Positions 14,323-28,157 of a DNA stretch of 64,000 nucleotides are shown piece after piece. This stretch comes from Piper betle. Taxonomy: Eukaryota; Streptophyta; Magnoliopsida; Piperales; Piperaceae. The notes under the pieces were generated by a model. The model ran no database searches. It was not told the DNA's origin and was given only the letters and a program-made list of their open reading frames with translations. Made by a program: the position numbers and the translations under genes. The DNA is taken from assembly GCA_033002965.1 (NCBI GenBank), contig JAURVB010013188.1, positions 1-64,000 of the forward strand. The letters run 5' to 3'. Position 1 is the stretch's first letter. The number at the start of each line of letters is the position of its first letter.

Positions 14323-17300
14323 TGTAACACTCCAAATCCGGCTTACTTTCAAACCGATTTGGAAATGTTATTGGGGACCAAACCATCCTTAACTTAATTA
14401 AATTGGTCAACCCAATCCCTAGCGAAAGGGATCTACTCTCGATGTCTTAAGACGGAAAAGTTTACATACTATGCATTCATGAGATGCTCTAAACCTAACA
14501 GGATCCTATATGTATGTTATGAAAACCCAAATATATTTCAAAATAATTCAAGCACTATTCAAAATAAAAAACCATAGTTTTTTAATCAAAACAGACAAAG
14601 TTTCCCATAGAAGTGCAATAAGTGGTCAACCTGGTCAAAGTAAAAATATATAAATATATTCACTAGAACATCATAGCATACCAGGTTTTCAACACATCAT
14701 TTATCTTACTTTTAGAATTTTTCTTAGCTGGGTCTTGACCCATGAGCTGATCATATTTAACTTGTTACCAAAATCACTAGATAAAAATCACATTTCATAT
14801 CATACAAAAATTTTCTGTAGCAAAATCTATACCACATTTCACATTATAAACAAGTTTGCATTTCGAAACCATATATTTTGCAGTTCCACTCATCAAATCA
14901 CACTCATTTGCATCATTGGCAAGTATATGTGTACAAAGTGGCATTGTTGCTCTTCCATTGTATCGACAGTGCTCATTTGTCCTACTTCTCACCTACATAA
15001 ATAATAGAAAAATGTTAGTAACAATTGTCACTGATCTAAAAATAACTAAATATCAAACTGTTAAATGAGAGATGACTCTCATTTAAAAGAAAACAATATG
15101 TACTTCTGCGGAATTCTACATAAGGGTATCTATTGAGGAGCCATCTAGTTGCAGAGCAGATGGTGTCCTGAATGGAGTGGTATTAAGCCTCTCTAGACAT
15201 TTTCTTATGTTTCTTTTCTGTCCCTTAGGACCAGTATATCCTAAGCCCTCTCCTTTCCTCAATATTTCTCCCGGCCTTGAGTACGAAGGATGAGTACTCT
15301 CAGGTAGTCGCCTTTGGTACCTTTTGAATCACATATCAGGACGTCCACAGTACTACCCATAAACCTCCACATTTCTTTGAGTGTGAGGAAATTCAAAATA
15401 TAGAGTTGTTAGGATCCCTCAAGAATGGAACATCCCTTTCACTAATCCAAAGCCCGCCGTGACTAGCACTTGCACCTACTCATAGTACGTGCGAGTCTGT
15501 TTCCCTCTCTCGTCTCACTGAAAACTCAATAAAATTATATATAGGCCTCAGAAGGGATTTATATAATAGGCCTGAAGGCAATTTACAATGGATCTTGTTT
15601 TCAAAATCATCCTCAAGGGTTATTAATCCAAGAAACTATTTGATTAAATGACCCGAGTTAAGTAATATCCGATAAAACACAACTTAACTCGTCATGTAAA
15701 TAGTAAATAAAATCACGATAGAGTAAAGCGAAAAGCAGGGAATGAGTTATAAACGGACCTGGTAGAAGCTTTGAGCGAGGCCTCGCATCTAGATGGCGAG
15801 GTTCTATACCATACCTACACATCACAATTAAATGCTAATGTGATGCATGAATGCAATGAATGCATATGACTCATTACATAATCATAACTATTATAAACAC
15901 TAACATAAATATCAAACAATAAAAAACTGCATTAAATTAACTATTAACACTTTAAAATCTTCCTGATATTACTTTTAACTAGATGACTATGTCAAAATTT
16001 CTAAACTTATCATCATCTGATGTCAACTAATTTTGAATTAACTTTCTAATCAACTGGATAATTAGTTATATAATTATAAAATTCATACCTACTCCACAAT
16101 TTCAAATATCATGTATAACATATTAAATTTCAAAATCAAATAATTCTAATTATCATTAATCCTTATCCATTCATAATTACATAATGAGTTTTTTAATTAA
16201 TAGCTTAACATCACAAATCTACAAAATGTACATATTATCAAAAACATGAAAAATTCTTAAAAATTATGGATGGTATGCATAATGATCAAAATAAATTTAA
16301 AACCTAAAATTTGAGAAGCGATAACGTGTCACAGTGATTCAACATGAAACAGGCGATGATAGCGGTGGTTGCAGCTGTCGACGGTTGCTGAGGTGGCGGC
16401 CGTGGCTAGAAATTGGTGAGGAAGCTAGGAAGGGAGCTAGGACTAGGGTTATGAGGAAAATTAATCTGGGTAACCACGACTAGTGGCTGGTTGGAGACTG
16501 GGCTACTGACAGTGCTGTTGCCGAGGCAACTAGGTGATGGTGAGGAGGCTAATTAGGGTGGTGTTGAGCAATGTAGGGGAAGGAGAAGAGAGAAGAAAGG
16601 AAGGGAGGAAGATTCAGTGGTGTGGTTGGGTGAACGGCGGAGACCGGTGACGGCAACCGGCGTTGGTGACGATGCAAGAAATGGGGGGGAGGGGAGCATG
16701 GAGCGGGAAGGGATTGGCTTTGAGTAGTGGAAGTGGAAAGGAAGAGAGGGGAAAAGGAAGGAGGCTGGTGGCAGCGGCACAGTGGCCATTGTAGTGTTAC
16801 CGATAGTAGTTTTTGGCGGCGTTGTATCAAGAATAGGGGAGGGGTGTTCGGTTGGTTGGGAAGAAAACAGAGGAAAGAGATGGTGAGGATTTGGTGCGGG
16901 GGTAGTTTTATAAATAAAACTCGAATCGCTCTTGACTCGAATCAATAATAAGGAATAAACTCCAAAAATACAAAATAAAATATAATAAAATACTATAAAA
17001 TAAAATAATTGAGTCCTATCTTGAATGACATGCTTTGAGCCTATTAACCTACCCAAAATAATAAATAGAGCGTCATAACACAATAAACGACCTAAATCTA
17101 ATTCTACGGTCTACTGTAAATAACAAAGGCATACTTTTATGTATTGTGATAACTCATTTTGCTATTGCCATACTAACATTATCATCATATATTTTAGTAC
17201 ACATTACCTTCATGGATCATAACACATGGCTGGTCTCAACTCAACACATGTGGTCTTAAAAATACTCAACTGAAAATATTGGCTGAACAGACCGATTGTG

Positions 17301-17326
17301 ACTATAAAGACTCAAGTCACTTAACA
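14323..17326 (-). mobile_element. Solo LTR of the Tekay-like Gypsy family (about 3.0 kb)
   Basis: Plus-strand ends are TGTAACACTCCAAATCCGGC on the left and CAAGTCACTTAACA on the right. This is the reverse orientation of the LTR at 31674-34529 and the same orientation as 46179-49044. Shared landmarks in order: TAATAGAAA/ACATTAG near 15000; CTTGAGTACGAAGGATGAGTACTCTCAGG near 15280 (compare 47050 and reversed 33650); the GACGAGTTAAG region; a GC-rich block at about 16380-16880; then GATAACTCATTT and CATCATATATTTTAGTACAC. Flanks are CTACT (14318-14322) and TTACT (17327-17331), a 4-of-5 target-duplication match. No internal coding DNA remains. Open frames in the GC-rich block on the minus strand (16553-17083) are LTR sequence, not genes. 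Confidence 0.75.
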
Positions 17327-17331
17327 TTACT

Positions 17332-18107
17332 AGGAAGGTGGATAAAGCTCACAATGTGAAGGAAAATGACCTCTACACCTAAAAACTTAAATGTCAATCA
17401 TATGCACATATGTATGGGATGATAAGGTGATCCTAGACATGATTATGCCGGCACATGGGTGATAAGTCTACCTAACCTGGCCACTTTGTGGGATTCGAAA
17501 TGGAATAGTGGTTGCCCTTAGGAAATTGCCAAGGAGTTTGATACACTTTCGACAGAATTAATCTACTCAAAAGTGACACTCCACATGGGCTAATGATGGA
17601 CTAGAGTGGATAATTCTACTAACTCCAACTTACACTAAGGATTAACTAAGGAGATAAGAACCTTGCTACACAAGTTAGAAGCCCACCTCACATGTGTGCA
17701 ATGATGATTTTGGGAGCACTCCACATACCTGGGTAGTGAGGAACCTTTAAGGAAGATGCGGGGAAGTATCCAAGAAGACTACCTACTTCAAACTAGTAAT
17801 AAATATACATTCTCCCTCACATATGGGGGAGCTCCTTTATTGACCCAATTCTTCTTCTTTCAGACCTTGGAGCCTTAAGTCTTCACTTCTTCTTAGTTGT
17901 GAGAGGGAGAGGTTTCGAGAGTTTAAGGAGAAGGATTCATGCAATCAAACTACAAGGAAACAAGCACAACTGGAGAGATGAACCGTGCTAGGTCCTCAAA
18001 GATCCAAATTTGGACTCTCTTTCTCCTTCTTCTACTTGTGTTGTTTTCTTGCCATAATCAATGATAAAGAGATTTGGTCTTGCACTAGACATAGGCTGAT
18101 TGATGAT
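17332..18107. other. Gene-free spacer between two LTR elements
   Basis: No coding region or classifiable repeat was recognised here. It ends at the GTCAT target site of the Copia element. Confidence 0.3.
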
Positions 18108-18112
18108 GTCAT

Positions 18113-18501
18113 TGTTAAAATTTTATTCAAACTTTATGTGATCCTCATCATTTATAGTTTATATATGGTTATCCAAATATATTAATTTGTGGTATAATTA
18201 AGTTTCGTATTCTGAAACTTCTTTCGTATTCACAAGACTTCATTTGGCATTCTGAACTAATTAATGGTTATCTACCATAAGAGTTATTTCTAACTTCTTG
18301 ATGAGAGAAGTTATAAATATCGTGTTTGTCTTTAGGTCCTTGATCTAGGCAATTTTCTCTATTTGTTTGCTATTACTTTGGAAGTACATTAGATCAGAAA
18401 ATCTTAATAGTAGTTGTGGAAACATCATAGAATGAGTTATGATTTAATTAATATAAATTGAGTATGATTTGTTTATTGTAAATATTTATCAACGATTTAT
18501 A
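18113..18501 (+). repeat. 5' LTR of the Copia element
   Basis: A 389-bp direct repeat partner of 24219-24594. Aligned landmarks are TTTATAGTTTATATATGRTTAT, CTGAACTAATTAATGGT, TTCTTGATGAGAGAAGTTAT and TTGTTTATTRTAAATATTTAT. The many differences indicate an old insertion. Confidence 0.9.
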
Positions 18502-18516
18502 TTTGATATCAAAGCT
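18502..18516 (+). other. Primer-binding site of the Copia element (tRNA-iMet type, degenerate)
   Basis: TTTGATATCAAAGCT lies directly after the 5' LTR and resembles the plant initiator-Met primer site TGGTATCAGAGC with two substitutions in the 12-base core. Confidence 0.6.
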
Positions 18517-20019
18517 ATCATTGGTGAAATTTATGTCTCGCGTAAAAAATTTCTATCAGTGAAATATTCTCGATTTTATCAATCCATTGGTCATTCACAA
18601 TCATTGTTAAAAGATTATTTATTTTACTCAATTTCGATGTTTGCAACTTGTATGACTGGCTTAAGTTGTTTTACTACTGAACTCATATCCATTCTGATCT
18701 GGTCATTTATATCACATTATAGAGATTATGAGTGGATAATGACTTAATGGGTAGAAACTTTACAAGTTTATTACATGCTTTTGTCATCAATTTATTCCCA
18801 CGATATCTTCTCTTAATGTTTATGTAATTTCTCATTAGAGGAAAAAATTGTCATGCATTTCCATGAGTTTGTTAATTTTTAGTTATTTTTGCAGATGGGC
18901 TTGTAGCTTTCTTATTATCTATTACCATGTTGGCCCATTTAACTATATTATGGCCCGTGTACGGAATTTTTTTATATCTATTAAGGGTTCATTACTTGTT
19001 TTGAAACTGCTAGACTTTGTGATGTTTTGCAAGTTATCCTAAAGCCCATTTTAATCATGGGCAGTTTATTTTAAGTTCTTGGGCTTATTTAGTGCATTGT
19101 TTAAATGGTTTGTACATAAAGTTAATAAGTTGTCTATATACAGGGTGTTTTAGTAAGAACTATCCGATCAATTTATATGCACAATACATAGTTTGGTTGT
19201 GGACATGAATATTGACTGAATTATTTTGGTTCATATAATTGTCCATACACCCACTTAATTCTCTTTGGACAATAAAGATAATTTAGTGTGTTTAAGTAAT
19301 GTTCATGTTGTCCATATGATGTTTAAGGATTGCACAATTATGAGATGTTATTTATTATTGTGCATGTGATTGAGTGTTCATATACAAATTTTGAGTTATT
19401 TGTAACATTATCTATGTGATGCATATGCATATAAAATGTTTGAACATGAAGTAATAGTTTAAATATATTTGTGTTGATGTTAAGTGATAAGTGTATTTTA
19501 AATTAATTGAAGAGTAGTGACAACATCTTTAATTAGGATAAATATATATTAAATGAATATATATATATATATATGTATAGATCACATATGGATTTTAATA
19601 CATCAAATTTTAATTAAACATTACGATTATTCATTTTGATAGATTTAACCTACAGAGAGGTTATTAAGATTATTTTGTTTAATTAGGGTGTAATAGAAAA
19701 TATTTATAGTTTTAATTAGCCCACAAGCATTGAGAAATATTTAATATTTTTCTAGTTTCATTATTGTAGTAGTACATGAGCATATTTTGTGTTTAAGTCT
19801 TTGCCCACAGGTAGATTTTAATGACATTGATTCATTTTAGTATGTTTGTATTTGTAAGCATATAGTTGTAGTGATGGTATATAATGTGCCTCAATATTTG
19901 TGAAAGCAAGATGGTTATATGTTTCTTACAAGTGTTTCATCTCTGATAATTTTTAATGATAAATTTGAGGTTCCCTATTTAAGTGGTGATTATAATTATA
20001 TGGAATAGAGGGAGAAAGT

Positions 20020-20790
20020 CCTTCATTTGGGTTACATAGACGTTGACTATTCTCATTGTAAGGATGAGCTGCCTGTTCCTACTTAATGTAGCATTCAAAG
20101 TAAGAATTTACTCTACAAACTTTGGGAGCAATCCAATTACTTAAGCTTGATGTTCATTAAGTCTCACATTACAACTAGTATTTGTGGTTCAATTCTTGAA
20201 TGTGAGTCTATCAAGGATTATGTGAAAACTATTGATCAACAGTTTGAGACTTCAAACAAATCATTGACTAGTACTCTGATGGCAAAGTTGCCATCAATGA
20301 AACTCACTGGGATTTGTGGTGTGTGTAAACACAACATGGAAATCAAAGACATTGCTTCTCAGCTTAAGTATCTAGAGATTGAGATTGTTGAGTCTTTTTT
20401 GGTGCATTTCATCTTTATCTCTCTCCCATCTAAGTATGGTCCTTTCAAAAATAATTTATAATACATATAAGGAAAAACATTATCAATAAATGAACTTTTG
20501 ACCATGTGTGTTCAAGAGGAAGGAAAATTGATTCACGATATGGGTGAAAGTGTACACATGGTGATTCATGGAAAAAGAAAGAAAGAAAGTTAGGTGTACA
20601 AAGGGAAAGATAAAAGACCTATCCATTTTTATGGTAAGAGAGAATTGAAATGCTTCTTTTGTAATAAGAAGGTTCATATAAAGAGGGATTTTCCTAAGTG
20701 CAAGGCATGGCTTGAGAGGAAAGGTAATCTCATCTCAATTGTTTGTTATGAATATAATATAGTTGATGTTTGTTATAACATTTGGTGAAT
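20020..20790 (+). pseudogene. Copia gag with zinc knuckle, broken
   Basis: A 104-residue open stretch (20147-20461) contains the helical Copia capsid pattern: ECESIKDYVKTIDQQFETSN, then LTGICGVCKHNMEIKDIASQL, then LVHFIFISLPSKYGPFKNNL. A zinc knuckle follows at about 20650: CFFCNKKVHIKRDF. This is the CX2CX4HX4C layout but with Phe in place of the last Cys. Stops separate the segments. The encoded protein would have formed the nucleocapsid; this copy cannot make it. Confidence 0.7.
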
Positions 20791-21199
20791 TGATTTTGGT
20801 TCTACAATTTGTTTTGAATACCATGAAGGGTTTCTTAAATCGAAGGAAACCGACGGAAAGTGAACAATGCATCTATTTTGGCAACCAGATGCGTTGAAAT
20901 GTTAAAGCTATTGGGACATGTAGTCTTATTTTAAGTTTTGGCTCTCTACTAAATCTAGAAAAGGCCTTTTATATTCCTAGCTTTTTCAGAAGTGTAATTT
21001 CCATTTCAAGACTTGTACCTTTTGGTTTTTCACTTAACTTTTCTCAAAACACTTTTAGTATATTGCATAACTCTATTGTCGTAAGAAATGGAACTGTAAA
21101 TCAAGGTTTAAATCAAATCCACTTGCAAGATGATGTCCCATACAACCTAATGGCTATGCATGGTACTCTTGTATAAAGGATTATGCTATGAATGAAAAA

Positions 21200-23800
21200 T
21201 GCTCCATATTGTAGCACTGAAGATTAGGACATATTTTAATAGAAAGAATCAAAAGACTTATAAATGATAAACTTCTTAAAACTCTTGATTTTACAGATTT
21301 GGATACTTGTATGGACTGCATTAAGGGAAAATAGACCAATATGTCTAAGAAGGGTGCTAGAAGTAGATCTGAGATATTAGACATCATACATACATATATG
21401 TGGTCTTGATAAGGATTTATATGGTCAGAAATACATCATCTCATTCATCAATGACTATTCACCATACATGTATCTTTACATGCTTGATAATAAGCATGAA
21501 GAATTGGATACTTTTAATATTTTTAAAGTGGAAGTATAGAAATAATGCGGTAAGCAAATTAAAATTGTGAGATCTAATCAATGTGGAGAATTTCATGGTA
21601 AATATACTGATGGTGGACAAGCACCTAATCCATTTACGAAATTTCTTTAAGAACATGGTATTATTATAAAATATGATATGTCTGGATTACCATATCAAAA
21701 TGGTGCAGCAGAACGAAGAAATAGGACTCTCTTGGACATGGTAAGAAGTATGCATAGCAATTCTAAACTTCACATTCATTGTGGAATGAGCCCTTAAAAA
21801 TTTAGTGTATATATTAAAATGGGTTCCTACTAAGGTTGTTTGCAAAGCATTATTTAAGTTATTAAAAGTTACGAAATCGAGTGTGAAATATATGCGTGTT
21901 TGGGGCTATCCCATTAAAGTTAAGATTTATAACCCTCAAGAGATGAAGTTGGACCTAATGACTATTAGTGGGTTTTTCATTGGTTATGTCGAAAAGTTTA
22001 AAGGTTATATGTTTTATTATCCATCAAATGTTACTAGATTTGTGTAATCAAGAAATGTAAAATTTCTTAAGAATGATGTATTTGGTGGGAGTGATTAACA
22101 TCGAAACTTAGTTTTTGATGATGATCATACTAAAAGTATTCCTATATTAAGAAATAAACTACTTATTGTTAGTGACATACATTTTAATTAGGTAAATGTT
22201 GAACAAGTAGCTAATGAAGAGCCATGCTAGGTTGGAGATGCTCAAGTATAATAAGTTATTCATGAGGAAAATCAACAACTTGAAGTTATTGAGCAACCAG
22301 TTGATCAATCACCTCCACAAGAGAATGTTGATGAATTATTTAGGAGATCAACTAGATTGAGAAAACTAGTAATATCTAGTGATTTTGTTATTTAGCTACA
22401 AGACAATGACTATAATATTGGAGAAAAAAATGAACCTGATACATTTTCAGAAGCGATAGATGATAATAATTCAAAATTATAGTATGAAGCTGTGAAAGAT
22501 GAGATAAATTCTATTGTTGCAAACCAAGTCTGGGATCTTGTCAAGTTGCCTAATAGGGTGAAGGCTATTAGTTTTAAATACATCTTTAAAACCAAGAAAG
22601 ATTCATTAGACAACATTGAATGATACAAGGTAAGACTCGTTAAAGGTTTCACACAAAACAATTGAATTGATTATCAAGAGATTTTTTTCTCCCTTTTCAA
22701 AGAAAGACTCCTTCCGTATCATCATGACACTAGTAGCGTATTTCAATTTTAAATTATGTCACATGGATGTGAAAACAATTTTTTTCAATGGAGATCTATA
22801 GGAAGAGGTTTATTTGAAACAACCGAGGGGGTAATTGATGGTGTGCATGCCATTTGTAAGCTTAAGAAATTAATATATGGACTCAAATAAGCCTCCCATT
22901 AGTGGTATTTTAAATTTCATGATGTAATCTCTTTATTTGGTTTTGTTGAGAACATTAAAGATCAATGTATATACCAAAAGGTTAGTGAAAGTAAGAATAT
23001 TTTTCTTGTTTTATATGTCAATGATATATTGTTTGCAACTAACGATACAAGATTGTTACATAAAGTGAAAAGTTTCTCTCTGAATATTTTGATACGAAGG
23101 ATGTGGGTGAAACATCTTATGTCATTGGCATTAAGATTCATAAAAATAGATCTCAAGGTGTCTTGGGTTTATCTCAGAAGGCTTATATCAATAAGTGTCT
23201 CGAGAAATTTCAAATGAGTAATTATATTTGCGCAAGTCTTATGCATGCGCAAGTCTGTACAAGACTAGATATTGTATTTAATGTTGAAATGTTGGGGAGA
23301 TATCAAAGTAATCCTAATATTGAGCATTGGAGAGCTGTAAAAAAGTTATGAGGTACCTTCAAGGAACTAAAGATTACATGCTTACATATAAGAGATCTTT
23401 TAATTTAGAGGTCATTGGATAATCGGACTCAGATTATGCCTGTTGCACTGATTCTTGTAAATCCATATTTGGATGCATGTTTATGCTTGCTAATAGAGCT
23501 GTATCATGGAGAAGTATAAAGCAAACTTTAGTTGCCACTTCTACTATGGAAGCCAAATTTGTTTTGTGTTTTGAGGCTACATCACAAGCTATTTGGTTGA
23601 AGAGTTTCATATCTGGGCTTCGAGTTATTGAGTCTATCTCATGGCCATTGAAGATGTGTTGTGATAATTCAACTGTTGTGTTCTTCGTTAGAAATAATAA
23701 AAGTGGAAGTCGAAATAAACATATCGATTTGCCGTTAGAGAGTGCATTAAAGCAAATGAAGTGCTCATCAAACACACTAGCACTAAATTGATGATTATAG
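21200..23800 (+). pseudogene. Copia pol: integrase, reverse transcriptase and RNase H, broken
   Basis: In order: the integrase core around 21400-21760 (YQNGAAERRNRTLLDMVRSM is the signature near its C-terminal end); the post-integrase VWGYP...GFFIGYVEKFKGY region (21890-22050); reverse transcriptase from about 22480 (AVKDEINSIVANQVWDLVKL onward); the active-site loop at 23014-23025; and RNase H from 23400 (SWRSIKQTLVATSTMEAKFV, CCDNSTVVFFVRNNKSGSRN, KHIDL). The RT loop reads YVND where YVDD is required, so a metal-binding Asp is lost. Numerous stops and frame changes also inactivate it. Confidence 0.85.
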
Positions 23801-24218
23801 ATCCTTTGATGAAAGACATCTCACCAAAGATGTTTAAGGATCATGTAGCCTATATGGGACTTGTTCAATTTCAAGTTTGATGTGTGATGCTAAGTATATA
23901 GTATGTTGTTTATTAAAACTCTATTATTTGTTTTTCTTCTTATTGTGAGTGTATACATTATATTGGAGAATGACAAAGTTGTTGTACATATATATAATAT
24001 GCATGTGTTTGAACCCAAATAAACATTGTGAACTTATTCATAAAATTTAAACCACATTGTAGGCTTGGTAAGAGTGGTTTACATTGTAATAAATGGAGAG
24101 CAATACTTGACTAAAGAGAATTTATCGTTATGATTCATGTATAATACTCTTCTTTTGAAGTATTAATATTGTGGATAATATTATGCATAGTGATATATTT
24201 TCAGACCAAGTAGGAGAA

Positions 24219-24594
24219 TGTTAGAATTTTATTCTAACTTTATGTGGTCTTCATTATTTATAGTTTATATATGATTATCAAAATATATTAATTAGTGGTA
24301 TAATTAAGTTTTGTACTTTGAGACTTCTTTTCATATTCACAATACTTCCTTTTGCATTCTGAACTAATTAATGGTAATGTCATAGGAGTTATTCTTGTAA
24401 CTTCTTGATGAGAGAAGTTATAAATACAGTCTTTATCTTTGGGGTCTTTGATTTGGGTAATTTTCTCTCTTTGTTTGCCATCACGTTGGAAATGCAACAG
24501 ATCAGAGGATCTCAATAGTATTTGTGAATATATAATTTGATTAATGTGAATCAAGTTTGGCTTGTTTATTATAAATATTTATTAAGGATTTACA
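24219..24594 (+). repeat. 3' LTR of the Copia element
   Basis: A 376-bp repeat partner of the 5' LTR. It begins right after a purine-rich tract AAGTAGGAGAA (24208-24218) and ends immediately before the GTCAT duplication. Confidence 0.9.
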
Positions 24595-24599
24595 GTCAT

Positions 24600-25140
24600 T
24601 AGTTGAGATAGTTTATAATTCTTAGGTAGACATGCACTTGAGTCATAAATATCCATGTAGAAGAGTTACTAGCAATGCATTGTTTTGTTTTTGTTTGCAC
24701 AAACATGTAGAACGAGGAAAGAGTGGTAAAATGTAATACTTAGTGATAACCCATTACAAGCACCTTCGTTTCCTCGGTTATCAAAACTAATCATATTATA
24801 ATTTGATAAAAGTAACAAATTTATATTGCTTGTTAACCAAGTGAAATTGAACATCTCATGTCTATCATTTGATTGAAAGAACTTTGTTAGTTTGATTCAT
24901 AAAATATCTTAAATAACATAGTATATAGTTATTGTTTTTAGTTTCAAGCCCTGGCATTGATTTCCAATTAAGATAGAACAGATTTATCACTGCTAATCTT
25001 ATTATTATAGTTTTTTGATAATTCTTGTTGTTTACCTGTTTTATTTAAGTAAGTAGTTATTATACTTCGTATGAATAGTAAGGCGAAAAAAGCAAGTCCT
25101 CGTAGGAACAATCTCATTTGGCACTCTATTATTTGTATGA
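24600..25140. other. Gene-free stretch
   Basis: AT-rich sequence between the Copia element and the tandem array. Nothing recognisable. Confidence 0.3.
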
Positions 25141-25589
25141 TTGTGCACTTGCGGCGATGTATTAATCATGCAACAACATATATATCTTTGGAAAAATACA
25201 TCCTCTTATCCTAACTTTATATTTAGACGTTATTCTAAATCCATCATGAAGGAGAGGGTATGGGTGATGAATGAAGTAGGAGGGGATTGGGGTGGTTTCG
25301 ATGTTGCATGCAAACTATGCTAGTTTAGACAAGAGAGGAAAAAGTTTAGTTGAAGATCATCAATCACGGTCTCCTCCTCCATGTCGACGAAGACATCTGA
25401 TCAAGGGGCAGTGCTTGCACCAACTTTGCAAAGGTGATCACTTTTATTATAGGGTTTAGAGTTTATAAAGATGGGTGATCTTAAAGTTATAGTAGGGTGT
25501 GAGTTATGAAGAAGAAGAAATAGAGAGTTAGAAGAGATGACAACTCTTCCAACATAGTTATTCTGAGGTTGCACCCAAGCACTAATTGT

Positions 25590-26600
25590 AGGGTCCTAGC
25601 GTGTGGGCAGTGATTAAACAAAACAACACTAAATTTACCATGGCAACAAACAAGTATTAAGTGTGGAATTCAATCAAACATGAAATTCGTCACAATGAAC
25701 AAAATGAATTTAATTCAAGAATATTCACAAATGTTTCTAAATTAGGTCAAATCATACAAGTGAATAAGTTTGAATAGAATAATTCGCACAAGTCACTAAA
25801 GTAAAATTCTCAAACACAAGGGCTTTGTGTGGGGTAAAAAATTAGACACTTATATGCTTATGATTCCTGCAAGTATTAAAAGAGAAATTATCAAGGCAAG
25901 ACAGTGTAGGGAAGAGAAATCAAACAATATAGACACAAAGAGCTTTTATATAAGTCCGGAACTCCTACTTCTCTTTACTAGCCCATTGAGTCTAGTTGGT
26001 TAGGTCTTGTAGTTTTACTATGGCAAACACTTGTGTACTTACAAGTACTATAAGCTCTCCATTGAGCTGAAGTAATCAAGTACATTGATCCCAACCAAGC
26101 CTAAGGCAACTAGTAGCCACTTCTACACCTAGTAGCAACACTCTAACACATTGGAGCAATGCCAACCCTTACAACCTTCATTCAATCTCCACCAATCAGC
26201 CAAGGTGCCCAAACCAACTCCAAACACCCGTGGACATTACAAATCAAGCACACACACCTTACACAAGGCCTCACTAGATCAATTACATAGCAAAGCAATG
26301 ATCTTTATAAGTGATTACAACAAACTCTGAAGCCCATGTGCCATTACAAGTTGCAATTCACTAAACATCACTTGTTATCTCAACCTCATTCGCTCCAAGC
26401 CTTCTCCCAAGGTTCCTTATATATTAAAGAGTTGGTTAATCTCCACCGTTGATCTTAAAAAGCAACTTTTGGCTATTGGTGACTTCAACCGAGTTCGGCC
26501 AACAGATACATATTATTTGTTCCAATCATTCGGCTATTGAAAGTCTTACTAATCTATCTAAGAGGCTTCCAAATCCCATGTCCAATAGGCCATCCCAAGT
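25590..26600. other. Unrelated insertion or replacement inside the tandem array
   Basis: It starts after GTGCACCCAAGCACTAATT-like unit sequence with GGGTCCTAGCGTGTGGGCAG. It contains CA-rich, AT-rich sequence without similarity to the 440-bp unit and no coding region. Termini are not resolved. Confidence 0.4.
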
Positions 26601-28157
26601 TTTATCAATTTATGACCAAGGTGGTGGATGCTGGCGGTTGGGACGTTGCATGCGAACCATGCAAATTCAGACAAGAGAGGAAAAGGTTTAGTTGAAGATC
26701 ATCAATCACCATCTCCTCTTCCATGTCGACAAAGGCGTTTGATCAAGGGGCAATGCGGGAACAACCTTTGCAAGGTAAACGTGATCACTTTTATAGTAAG
26801 GTTTAGAGCTTATAAAGAATAGGTGATCTTAATTTTATATTTAGGTGTGGGTTATGGCAAAGAAGAGTAGGAGAGTTGATACATATGACAACTTTACCAA
26901 AAGAGTTGTTCCAGAGCCGCACTCGAGGCATAATAATTGAATATTCATGTACTTGAGGACGTGCCACGAGCAGTGCACCCTCATGTCATGAATCCATCAT
27001 GCTGTCGTATTTTTCAAATCCATCATGAAGGAGACAGTGCATATGATGAATGGAGGTGGGGGAAGGGGAGGGAGTTACGATGTTGCATGCAAATTATGCA
27101 ATTTCAGACTTGAGAGGAAAAGGCATAGTTGAAGATCATCAATCGCCGTCTCCTCTTTCATTTCGACAAAGATGTCTGATTAAGGCGGAAGTGCTTGCAC
27201 CAACTTTTGCAAGGTGAAGGTGATCCTTTTTATAGTAGGGTTTAGAGTTTATAAAAAAATGGGTTATCTTAATTTTATAGTAGGGTATAGGCTATGAAGA
27301 AGGGACTTGGAGAGTTGGAAGAGATGACAACTCTTCCAATAGAGTTGTTTCAAGGCTGAATTCGGGCACTAATAATTAAATTATTTCAAACACTACTGTC
27401 GAGCATACCTTTGGATGGGTATTACCTGGCAATACACCCTCTTGTCCAATCCATTTTTTTCTCAAATCCATCATGGAGAGGGTGCGGGTAATGGGTGGAG
27501 GTAGGGAAGGGGCTCGGGGTCGGTTGGGACATTGCATGCGAACGATGCAAGTTCAGACGACAGAGGAAAAGGTTTAGTTGAATATTATCAATCGCTGTCT
27601 TCTCCTCCATGTCGACAAAGACGTTTGATCAAGAGGCAGCGCTGGCACCAACTTTCCAAGGTAAAGGTGATTACATTTACAATAGTATTTAGAGTTTATG
27701 AAGAATGGGTGATCCTAATTTTATGATAGGGTGTTGGTTATGAAGAAGAAGAGTTGGAGACTGGAATAGATGACAATTCTTCCAACGGAGCTGTTCCGAG
27801 ACTACACCCTGAGAATTAATAACTAAATTATTACAAACACTTACGGTATCTTTGGAAGGGTGTGCTACTTGGCAATACACCCTCTTGTCCTAACTTCTTT
27901 TTTGAAGTTTATTTTTTCATATCCATCGTGAAGGAGAGTGTGTACATGATAAGCGGAGGTGGGGGAGCAGCAAACCATGCATGTTCAAACGACAGAGCTA
28001 ACGGTTTAGTTGAAGATCATCAATCGCCGTATCCTCTTCCTCCAGGTTGACAGAGACGTCCAATCAAGGGACAGTGCTTGCACCAACATTGCATGGTAAA
28101 GGCGATCACTTATAAAGTAGGGTTTTGTATTTATAAAGAACGGGAGATCTTAATTAT

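Larger units (their letters stand above)
18113..24594 (+). mobile_element. Full-length but inactive Ty1/Copia LTR retrotransposon (6.5 kb)
   Basis: It is bounded by a perfect target duplication GTCAT (18108-18112 and 24595-24599). The 5' LTR is 18113-18501 and the 3' LTR 24219-24594, both starting TGTTARAATTTTATTC and ending GATTTAYA. A degenerate initiator-Met primer site (TTGATATCAAAGC) follows the 5' LTR. The polypurine tract AAGTAGGAGAA abuts the 3' LTR. Gag, integrase, reverse transcriptase and RNase H follow in Copia order, each broken by stops and frame changes. Confidence 0.92.

Noticed and set aside
16553..17083. 176-residue minus-strand open frame
   Set aside because: Part of the solo LTR at 14323-17326; composition is simple and not conserved in sister LTRs.
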